From assembly GCA_024405585.1 (NCBI GenBank), contig JAKSOM010000024.1, positions 1-11,040 of the forward strand: a DNA stretch of 11,040 nt. Reading direction: 5' to 3'. Under the pieces are notes generated by a model, which did no database searches, was not told where the DNA came from, and saw nothing but the letters and a program-made list of their open reading frames with translations. The stretch is from Acidaminococcaceae bacterium (GTDB lineage: Bacteria; Bacillota; Negativicutes; Acidaminococcales; Acidaminococcaceae). Numbering within the stretch: the stretch's first letter is position 1; each line of letters starts with the position of its first letter. The position numbers and the translations under genes were made by a program. Positions 6,139 through 11,040 of the stretch are shown here, in pieces.

Positions 6139-6668
6139 ATCTGGAAAAGGGTATGTTGCTGTATCATGGCAGTTATACTGTTGTAGAGCATATCGATTTG
6201 GATTGTTGCCGGACGGGGAAAGATTTTGGCAGGGGGTTTTATCTGACCACATCATTGCCCCAGGCAAAAGCGTTTGTTCCTTTATCCCTGAAACGCAAAT
6301 ACGGGGCGGATATATCAGGCAAAACCGGCTTTGTTTCAGTTTATCAGTTGGACAGCGTTGAGAATTTGAAATGTTATGCTTTTGCAACTGCAGACAGGGA
6401 TTGGCTGCATTTTGTGGCGGCCAACCGCAGGCAGGGACTGTTTGACGATTTGTTGAAGGAATTTGAAAAATATGATGTGGTGACTGGCAAAATCGCTGAC
6501 GATAGGACTGCCGTAACATTGCAGTTGTATGTATCGGGGGTCTTTGGCAGGCCGGGCAGTGATGCGGCTGACAAGGTGGCCATTTCCATGTTATTGCCGG
6601 ACAGGTTGGAAAATCAGTTCTGTTTCAGGACGGGGAAAGCCGTAGCACTACTGAAATTTGTGAAATAG
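6132..6668 (+). CDS. DUF3990 family ADP-ribosyltransferase-like protein, probable toxin
   Basis: This gene encodes 178 aa. The ATG at 6132 overlaps the previous stop and is preceded by CAGGGGGC. Diagnostic segments are LLYHGS (9-14), CRTGKDFGRGFYLTTSLPQA (26-45), DWLHFVAANR (90-99), YDVVTGKIADDR (114-125) and RLENQFCFRTGKAVALLKF (158-176). As I recall it, the family belongs to the ART (ADP-ribosyltransferase) clan; the YHGS histidine and the FGxGFYLT strand correspond to the NAD-binding H and Y positions. The late 'NQFCF' segment fits where the third catalytic residue (Glu or Gln) would lie. Full-length family organisation appears intact, so it is probably active. Its likely job is NAD-dependent modification of a cellular target, held in check by the DUF3791 partner and perhaps the 72-aa protein encoded next. 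The target is unknown. Confidence 0.87.
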   Translation: MLNLEKGMLLYHGSYTVVEHIDLDCCRTGKDFGRGFYLTTSLPQAKAFVPLSLKRKYGADISGKTGFVSVYQLDSVENLKCYAFATADRDWLHFVAANRRQGLFDDLLKEFEKYDVVTGKIADDRTAVTLQLYVSGVFGRPGSDAADKVAISMLLPDRLENQFCFRTGKAVALLKFVK

Positions 6669-6679
6669 GAGGGATACCA

Positions 6680-6898
6680 ATGTTAGACACTGTTGAAGAT
6701 GCACAAAAAGAGGCATGTGCGGTTTTGGTGATGAAAACGATGTTGGTTGACTTAAGTGAAAGAACTGGAGAAAAATTTGACGTCTTGTTGCTAAAATTTT
6801 CCAAGTCGAGAACTTATAAAAATCTTTTTGACTATGACACCAAATATTGGTGTGAAGGACCGGATTATTTGTATGCGACTTATAAGCTGGCGAATTGA
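6680..6898 (+). CDS. 72-aa companion of the DUF3791/DUF3990 pair
   Basis: The ATG at 6680 sits 6 nt behind AGGAGGG, and the gene starts 11 nt after the DUF3990 stop. The protein is helical at residues 5-40 and ends with the motif SKSRTYKNLFDYDTKYWCEGPDYLYATYKL (41-70). Small proteins with an 'S-x-x-Y-x-x-L(F/Y)D-x-x-T-x-x-W-x-EGPDY' tail are familiar next to DUF3990 genes, and I regard this as the usual third member of the cassette; I cannot give it a firm family name. It has no signal peptide or metal site. Possible roles are a second antitoxin component or a chaperone for the ART protein. Confidence 0.75.
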   Translation: MLDTVEDAQKEACAVLVMKTMLVDLSERTGEKFDVLLLKFSKSRTYKNLFDYDTKYWCEGPDYLYATYKLAN

Positions 6899-6913
6899 TT
6901 TTGAGGTGGGGAT

Positions 6914-7513
6914 ATGAGTGAGAGACATGAAAACAGAGGTCTTGGCCTTAGCGGCAAGACCATTTTGGCAATTTTGGCGGTTATTTCGTTGGTGCCTTAT
7001 CGTTATCTGCCAAAGATTTTACAGGACATAAAAAACGTTTTGGAAAGTGCCAACCCGTTCAAACGGTTGCACGATTTTTTCACTTCCATGACGGAGGAGG
7101 AGGCCCTGGAAGAGCTTAACCCCGGTGACCACATCTATTGCTACCGAGGCACTTTTTTCAGTCATCATGGCATTTATGCCGGCGAAGGCAAGGTGTGGGA
7201 ATATGACGGCAAGACCATGTCCGATGCGGAAATAAAATTATCCCCCCTGTCGGTATTCTCCCGTGGCGACAAGGTGAACCGGTTGAACTATGATGCGGAT
7301 TTTTCTGCAGAAGAAATTCTGCAACGGGCCGCATCCCGGAAATTTGAGGCAGAATACAATGTTCTCAGCAACAACTGTATGCATTTCTCCTTTTGGTGCA
7401 GATTGGCATCGGAGGAGAGTGCGAAGGCCACCGAGGAGGTGTTCACGTTGCTGCTGAACGAAGGCAAGAACTCCATGGACCCCGGCGTGCCGGCCCTTGA
7501 GGAAGGCAAATGA
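6914..7513 (+). CDS. LRAT-like (permuted NlpC/P60 papain-fold) protein with membrane anchor
   Basis: This gene encodes 199 aa from ATG 6914 behind GAGGTGGGG (6903-6911). A hydrophobic helix at about 13-28 (SGKTILAILAVISLVP) suggests an N-terminal membrane anchor rather than a cleaved signal. The LRAT core begins at NPGDHIYCYRG (69-79), with the catalytic His in SHHGIYAGEGKVWEY (H84, the first His of the HxGIY motif) and the catalytic Cys in LSNNCMHFSFWC (C155, matching the family's NCEHF). Circularly permuted papain-fold proteins of this type act as thiol acyltransferases or hydrolases on lipids or peptides; the bacterial substrate is unknown. The operon position after an ART-type module and before a WYL regulator suggests a stress or defence role. 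The translation-start region closely resembles that of the gene at 5914. Confidence 0.82.
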   Translation: MSERHENRGLGLSGKTILAILAVISLVPYRYLPKILQDIKNVLESANPFKRLHDFFTSMTEEEALEELNPGDHIYCYRGTFFSHHGIYAGEGKVWEYDGKTMSDAEIKLSPLSVFSRGDKVNRLNYDADFSAEEILQRAASRKFEAEYNVLSNNCMHFSFWCRLASEESAKATEEVFTLLLNEGKNSMDPGVPALEEGK

Positions 7514-7529
7514 CATAAAGGTAATTTTT

Positions 7530-8498
7530 ATGGAAAACATCAAACAGACACGGCTTTTGGAAATCTTTTTCCGCAGCTTGCGGGGTGAAAACATTTCGGT
7601 GAAGGAACTGGCTGCCCAATACAATGTTTCCACCAAAAGCGTCAGCCGTGACATCAATGATTTGAAGCTCTTCTTTGCCGATCACCGTGACCTGGTGGGC
7701 AATACGGAGCTGGAATATTCCTATCAGGACAAATGCTACCATCTTTATATGGATGAATTTCTGACGGATAAGGAACTTTTTGCCCTGGCAAAAATCATCG
7801 TGGGGGTGCGGGCCTTCTCCAAGGAAGAACTGCTCACCGTGATAGGCAAACTCAAGAATTTTACCACCGTGACGGATAGGGAAAAACTGAGTGAAATCCT
7901 GCGCAAGGAACTTTATCACTATGCGGAGGTGAAACATGATTGCGAGAGTTTGGAAGACACCCTCTGGAAATTGGTGGGCTGCATCACCAAAGGCAGCGAA
8001 ATTACGGTTGAATACTACCGTATGGACAGGGCCTGCAACCAATACCGGCTGCGTCCCGCCTCCCTTCTTTTTGCCGATCATTATTTTTATCTCATTGCCT
8101 TCCGGATGGACAAGGGTACGGAGCATCCGTACTATTTCCGGGTGGACAGAATCAGGCGTATTACGGAACACCGGGACAAAATCTTTACGGAAAAACTTTC
8201 CTTTGATGAAGGGCTGCTGCGGGAACGGAGCTTATATATGTGGCCGGGCAAACTGCGGACTATCCGCTTTGAATTTGACGGACCTTCGGTGCAGGCGGTG
8301 CTGGACAAACTTCCAACGGCCAAAATCATCGACCGCAGGGAGGGCAAATATGTGATTGAAGCGGAAGTATATGGTGACGGCATCAAAATGTGGCTTTTGA
8401 GCCAAAGCAGCTGGCTGAAAGTCATCGCCCCCAAGGACTTTGTGGCGGAAATGCAGGAAACCGTCAAAAAAATGGCGGAACTCTATGGCTTGATTTGA
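7530..8498 (+). CDS. WYL-domain transcriptional regulator (DeoR-type HTH)
   Basis: This gene encodes 322 aa. The ATG at 7530 is preferred over an upstream TTG because AAAGGT (7517-7522) precedes it and the product then begins directly with the helical HTH region. The winged HTH is at about 5-48 (SVKELAAQYNVSTKSVSRDINDLK, recognition helix TKSVSRDIN). The WYL domain spans about 145-215, with LLFADHYFYLIAF (179-191) and YYFRVDRIRRI (201-211). A WCX-like C-terminal domain follows (about 240-320). WYL domains are ligand sensors that bind nucleic acids or nucleotides in several cases, and members such as BrxR and CapW control defence loci. It is the last gene of the operon, 16 nt after the LRAT gene. 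A shared promoter palindrome begins at its stop codon, which makes it the natural candidate to bind there. Confidence 0.9.
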   Translation: MENIKQTRLLEIFFRSLRGENISVKELAAQYNVSTKSVSRDINDLKLFFADHRDLVGNTELEYSYQDKCYHLYMDEFLTDKELFALAKIIVGVRAFSKEELLTVIGKLKNFTTVTDREKLSEILRKELYHYAEVKHDCESLEDTLWKLVGCITKGSEITVEYYRMDRACNQYRLRPASLLFADHYFYLIAFRMDKGTEHPYYFRVDRIRRITEHRDKIFTEKLSFDEGLLRERSLYMWPGKLRTIRFEFDGPSVQAVLDKLPTAKIIDRREGKYVIEAEVYGDGIKMWLLSQSSWLKVIAPKDFVAEMQETVKKMAELYGLI

Positions 8499-8547
8499 AA
8501 AATTATTTTTGATGGGACAGGGGTATGTCCCGATCCTTCTGTATAAT
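8498..8547 (+). promoter_or_regulatory. Palindrome-containing promoter, copy B
   Basis: A T-rich tract (8503-8510) precedes the perfect inverted repeat GGGACA GGGGTA TGTCCC (8514-8531), and a consensus -10 TATAAT lies at 8542-8547. The whole leader parallels 4808-4857. It begins on the last base of the WYL gene stop codon and would drive the small gene at 8611 with a leader of about 55 nt. Confidence 0.62.
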
Positions 8548-8610
8548 GTGACACGTAAATTCGGAACGCCAAATTTACTGATTATGGAATTACAGAAGGA
8601 GGATAAGGCA

Positions 8611-8784
8611 ATGTTGGGAAAGATTTTGACGCTTTTGATAGGATTGGTTGTAGGCCATGTTACGACCAGAAAGGTTTTGGGAATTTCCACTGAAAGATAC
8701 AGGGATATTCTTGACGGTAAGGCGAAGGTGGAGGTCAAACCCACCTACAAAGTTGAGGACCAATCCAAACTGGTTGTCTGCTGA
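8611..8784 (+). CDS. 57-aa small membrane protein
   Basis: The ATG at 8611 follows AGAAGGAGGA (8594-8603). Longer in-frame starts would lie within the promoter palindrome and -10 box. Residues 2-17 (LGKILTLLIGLVVGHV) are a single hydrophobic helix. The remainder is polar (TTRKVLGISTERYRDILDGKAKVEVKPTYKVEDQSKLVVC) and ends in a free Cys at the C-terminus. No family is recognised. Like the protein from 4915 it has a short hydrophobic N-terminus followed by a charged segment, and it shares the same promoter type. A small membrane effector or lipid-associated protein is possible, but this is inference. Confidence 0.62.
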   Translation: MLGKILTLLIGLVVGHVTTRKVLGISTERYRDILDGKAKVEVKPTYKVEDQSKLVVC

Positions 8785-8826
8785 GTTAGGTGTTAGGTTT
8801 TAGGTGTCAGGTGTAAGGTGTTAGGT
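8785..8826. repeat. Six tandem 7-bp repeats (GTTAGGT)
   Basis: Six consecutive heptamers start on the base after the stop codon: GTTAGGT, GTTAGGT, TTTAGGT, GTCAGGT, GTAAGGT, GTTAGGT. They share NNNAGGT throughout, with variation confined to the first three bases. No terminator intervenes between the gene and the array, so the repeats would be transcribed with it. They look like a slippage-prone microsatellite or a degenerating dispersed repeat. Confidence 0.85.
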
Positions 8827-8860
8827 TTCAAGAAGGTCAGCGGTTGGCAGTGACTCTTGT

Positions 8861-8909
8861 CCGCCCATAAAGGGGCGGGGGACCGTCTAATGGAACATAG
8901 AAAGACGGT
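8861..8909. repeat. Two consecutive GC-rich hairpins
   Basis: CCGCCC (8861-8866) pairs with GGGCGG (8873-8878) around a 6-nt loop, and ACCGTCT (8882-8888) pairs with AGACGGT (8903-8909) around 14 nt. The following GGTGGGGTGACG completes a pattern similar to dispersed intergenic repeats of Bacillota (from memory). There is no T tract, so this is not an intrinsic terminator. Confidence 0.55.
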
Positions 8910-8938
8910 GGTGGGGTGACGATTAGGTTGACGCTTGT

Positions 8939-8966
8939 AGTTAGAAGTTGTAAGTTAGAAGTTGTA
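8939..8966. repeat. Perfect 14-bp tandem duplication
   Basis: AGTTAGAAGTTGTA occurs at 8939-8952 and again at 8953-8966 without interruption, with a partial copy (CTTGT) just before. It is noncoding and part of the repeat-rich stretch 8785-9180. Confidence 0.85.
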
Positions 8967-9027
8967 AATTAAAGGTAGGATGTTCCTGTGATTAGAGCAA
9001 GAAAATTCGCATTAAGCGAACTCTCGG

Positions 9028-9055
9028 CCCCTTGGAAATCGAAGGGATTTTTTGT
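9028..9055 (+). terminator. Terminator-like hairpin with truncated left arm
   Basis: CCCTT (9029-9033) pairs with AAGGG (9042-9046) around an 8-nt loop, followed by ATTTTTT. The right half (9033-9055) is 22/23 identical to the right half of the terminator at 9194-9216, but the left arm found in that copy is replaced here by unrelated sequence, so the stem is short. Confidence 0.5.
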
Positions 9056-9060
9056 AGGGG

Positions 9061-9180
9061 GACGGGTTCTTGCCGTAGGCAAGATTCCGCACCCGGGCAA
9101 AGCGTAGCTTTGCACAATGGTGGGAACTGCGGTAAGAAGCACTAACAAACTGCTTGTTGCCCACCCACCACCCACAATGC
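9061..9180. repeat. Structured element with two GTA-loop hairpins
   Basis: An outer stem CGGGT/ACCCG (9063-9067 with 9091-9095) encloses CTTGCC GTA GGCAAG (9069-9083). Directly after it comes GCAAAGC GTA GCTTTGC (9097-9113). Both inner hairpins are perfect and have the same GTA loop. Downstream, GGTGGG (9119-9124) can pair with one of the CCCACC motifs at about 9160-9175. The element has no open frame of note and lies between two copies of the same terminator half. It could be a REP-type intergenic repeat or a structured RNA. Confidence 0.5.
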
Positions 9181-9216
9181 AAAATTCCTTCGATGGAAAT
9201 CGGAGGGATTTTTTGT
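9181..9216 (+). terminator. Rho-independent terminator upstream of the helicase gene
   Basis: AAAATTCCTTCGA pairs with TCGGAGGGATTTT with two G-U pairs around a TGGAAA loop, and is followed by T residues to 9214. The core matches the terminators at 1201 and 4763. It insulates the helicase promoter from the repeat region. Confidence 0.85.
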
Positions 9217-9226
9217 TTATGTTTTT

Positions 9227-9254
9227 TGCAAATCGGTCAGCAATTTGGTAAAAT
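9227..9254 (+). promoter_or_regulatory. Sigma-70-type promoter of the helicase gene
   Basis: TTGCAA (9227-9232), a 16-nt spacer and TAAAAT (9249-9254) make a reasonable promoter. Transcription would begin near 9261, leaving an untranslated leader of about 95 nt. The segment GGTCAGCAATTTGGT (9235-9249) partly echoes GGGCAGATGTTTGGT of the promoter at 5460, but at a different distance from the -10. Confidence 0.5.
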
Positions 9255-9355
9255 AAAAATGTAGTTTCTACTGAGGCAGTGATTGACGAGGTATGTGCTG
9301 TTGGTAAATGTAATGGATAGACGTGGTGTAGGACGCAATGAAAGGGGGTCTGAGG

Positions 9356-11032
9356 ATGAAAGATGTTCTGGTGGGGCTGGTACGGAGCAATCAGCAACTA
9401 CAGGCGGCTTTGAAGTTTAGGTTCTATCATATACCGGTTCAAAGATTGAAGATTGATAAGCAGCCGAAGTATATAGCATTATACGTGAGAAAAAACCTGC
9501 AATCCCCAAATTGTGGTGTAATTTACTATGGGCAGGTTGTTTCATTTAGTGTGGTAAAAAGATCTGCAATTAAGGAATTGCCAAAGGATTCAGATGCTCT
9601 GTATTACTATTTTTCAGTGCAGGAATGGTTGCCTTTGCAGGGTACGGTGGATTTGCCGGGATTCAACATTTACAAATGGATGAGTTTGGAGGAGGTTACA
9701 GGGGACCATAAGCCCGTAGAAGTGCCGAAAGTGGATAACACTACGGATTTGAAAATGTTGGACATTTTGAAAAAATATTTCGGCTACACGGACTTTCGTC
9801 CGGGGCAAAGAAATATCATTAACAATATCATGGCTGGGAGGGATGTTATTGGGATTATGCCCACCGGTGCCGGAAAATCGATTTGCTACCAAGTGTCGGC
9901 CATGCTCATGGAGGGGATTACCTTGGTGGTTTCCCCTTTGATATCGCTTATGCAGGATCAGGTTAAGAGTTTGGTGGAATCGGGTATCCGTGCCGCCTAT
10001 ATAAATTCTTCACTGAACGAAAGACAACTGCAAAAAGTGTTTGCCTTGGCCAAGGAGAAAACATATAAAATCATCTATGTGGCGCCGGAAAGGTTGCTGA
10101 ACAGGGATTTTCTGGATTTTGCCCTTGCTGCGGATATTTCCATGGTTACGGTGGATGAGGCCCATTGTGTTTCACAGTGGGGCCAGGATTTTCGCCCAAG
10201 TTATTTGGCAATAAGCAGCTTTGTGTCAAAATTAAAGCGACGTCCCAAGTTAAGCGCTTTTACCGCCACCGCTACAAAAAGGGTGAGCGAAGATATCGGT
10301 CCGATGTTAGGCATGGCCAATCCCAAAATTATTTCCACCGGTTTTGATAGGAAAAATCTATACTTTTCCGTCAGAAATTTGACGGGCAGGCAAAAGAATG
10401 CTTTTGTTTTGGAGTATGCCAAACAAAATCCAGGCAGGAGCGGCATCATCTATTGCGGCACCAGAAAAAACACTGAAAAAGTTTACTCGTTGCTGAGGGA
10501 AGAAGGGATTGCTGCAGGAATGTACCATGCCGGGATGGATGTGTTGGAACGCAGAAAAAGCCAGGAGGACTTTATTTTTGAGAGGACCCAGGTTATGGTG
10601 GCCACCAACGCATTCGGAATGGGCATCAACAAATCCAATGTGCGTTTTGTAATCCATTACAATATGCCCGAATGTTTGGAAAATTACTATCAGGAGGCCG
10701 GCAGGGCGGGTAGGGACGGTTTGGCTGCGGAATGTATTTTGCTGTTCGCCAAGCAGGACATTGTGTTGAGAAGGTATTTTCTTGAACATAAGGAATATAT
10801 CGGGGTGCCGGCAGATGACCTTCCCGGTTTGCAGCAGAGGGATGAACAAAGATTGCAACTGATGATTCGTTATTGTACGGAGAAGCTGTGTTTGCGAAAT
10901 TTTATCCTGGCATATTTTGGGACCAATAGGGACAGAAATTGCGGATTTTGTGGAAATTGCTGCGGTGAAACATTGTCAGGGAAGAATATTGATGATACTG
11001 AAATAATTCCTTTACGTAAGCGTAAGCGGTGA
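9356..11032 (+). CDS. RecQ-family DNA helicase with novel N-terminal domain, no HRDC
   Basis: This gene encodes 558 aa. ATG 9356 has AAAGGGGG eight bases upstream; the earlier in-frame ATG at 9338 lacks a good site. The helicase core (about 132-470) shows every RecQ motif: FRPGQ (147-151), MPTGAGKSICYQ (168-179), SPLISLMQDQ (193-202), DEAHCVSQWGQDFRPSY (267-283), TATAT (303-307), IYCGTRKNTE (365-374), ATNAFGMGINKSNVRFVIHY (416-435) and YYQEAGRAGRDG (444-455). A zinc site C512-C529-C532-C535 has exactly the 17-3-3 spacing of E. coli RecQ. The protein ends 23 residues later, so the winged-helix (RQC) and HRDC domains are missing. Residues 1-125 are an added domain, unlike the usual RecQ N-terminus, with beta-rich YIALYVRK...GVIYYGQVVSFSVVKR...YYYFSVQEWLPL; a PUA/EVE-like sensor is a guess. 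It unwinds DNA 3' to 5' by family precedent and is probably accessory rather than the housekeeping recQ. Confidence 0.9.
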   Translation: MKDVLVGLVRSNQQLQAALKFRFYHIPVQRLKIDKQPKYIALYVRKNLQSPNCGVIYYGQVVSFSVVKRSAIKELPKDSDALYYYFSVQEWLPLQGTVDLPGFNIYKWMSLEEVTGDHKPVEVPKVDNTTDLKMLDILKKYFGYTDFRPGQRNIINNIMAGRDVIGIMPTGAGKSICYQVSAMLMEGITLVVSPLISLMQDQVKSLVESGIRAAYINSSLNERQLQKVFALAKEKTYKIIYVAPERLLNRDFLDFALAADISMVTVDEAHCVSQWGQDFRPSYLAISSFVSKLKRRPKLSAFTATATKRVSEDIGPMLGMANPKIISTGFDRKNLYFSVRNLTGRQKNAFVLEYAKQNPGRSGIIYCGTRKNTEKVYSLLREEGIAAGMYHAGMDVLERRKSQEDFIFERTQVMVATNAFGMGINKSNVRFVIHYNMPECLENYYQEAGRAGRDGLAAECILLFAKQDIVLRRYFLEHKEYIGVPADDLPGLQQRDEQRLQLMIRYCTEKLCLRNFILAYFGTNRDRNCGFCGNCCGETLSGKNIDDTEIIPLRKRKR

Positions 11033-11040
11033 TCTGACAA

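Noticed and set aside
5419..6519. Open frame on the - strand of 366 codons across the DUF1232, DUF3791 and DUF3990 genes
   Set aside because: It runs antisense through three recognised families and their promoter, with no motif or start signal of its own.
8509..8610. N-terminal extension of the 57-aa membrane protein
   Set aside because: It would begin at the promoter palindrome. ATG 8611 has its own AAGGAGG site and gives a clean hydrophobic N-terminus.
8785..8966. CRISPR array or telomere-like sequence
   Set aside because: The 7-bp and 14-bp repeats are contiguous with no unique spacers and no cas genes nearby, and the heptamer is degenerate.
8969..9397. Possible - strand gene in the repeat region
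   Set aside because: It spans hairpins, two terminators and the helicase promoter and start. The translation is low in recognisable structure and has no ribosome site.
1..11040. Insertion sequence, integrase or phage structural genes
   Set aside because: No transposase, integrase or phage protein motif was seen in any frame. Only short repeats hint at mobility.

Overview
The window is bacterial, compact, and coded almost entirely on the + strand. AGGAGG-type ribosome binding sites, small DUF families typical of anaerobic Bacillota, a CCTTCCCCC/GGGGGAAGG dispersed repeat and recurring hairpin terminators suggest a gut or rumen member of the Bacillota, perhaps Negativicutes. The taxonomy is inference; no rRNA or tRNA is present. 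The content reads as an accessory stretch. Apart from prfH and a RecQ-family helicase, most proteins are small, unnamed or of stress/defence-associated type.

Layout. (1) 1-1087: the 3' end of prfH (ribosome-rescue release factor), then a secreted or membrane protein with a possible OB fold. (2) 1088-1472: a noncoding stretch with a short dispersed repeat flanked by an 8-bp direct repeat, a terminator, and three 21-bp-phased TGTYGACAT-like sites. (3) 1473-4753: a three-gene operon of unrecognised function, made of a 373-aa protein, a 56-aa zinc-ribbon protein and a 634-aa coiled-coil protein, closed by a strong terminator. This is the best candidate for an undescribed system. (4) 4808-5301: a single gene for a short-hydrophobic, Glu/Lys-rich protein. 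(5) 5443-8498: one promoter and six closely packed genes: DUF1232/YkvA, DUF3791, DUF3990 (ADP-ribosyltransferase-like), a 72-aa companion, an LRAT-like papain-fold protein with a membrane anchor, and a WYL transcription regulator. (6) 8498-8784: a small membrane protein gene. (7) 8785-9337: a repeat-rich noncoding stretch with a 7-bp tandem array, a 14-bp duplication, several hairpins and a duplicated terminator. (8) 9356-11032: a RecQ-like helicase with a novel N-terminal domain and no HRDC domain.

How it may work together. The transcription units at 4915, 5530 and 8611 begin with related ~50-bp leaders: a T-rich tract, a GGACAG..GT.TGTCC-type (imperfect) palindrome, and a -10 box exactly 27 nt from the start of the palindrome, with no normal -35. 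The middle unit encodes a WYL regulator. A plausible model is a small regulon in which that regulator controls an ART-type toxin-antitoxin/LRAT operon and two flanking small membrane-protein genes. This is inference from sequence layout alone.
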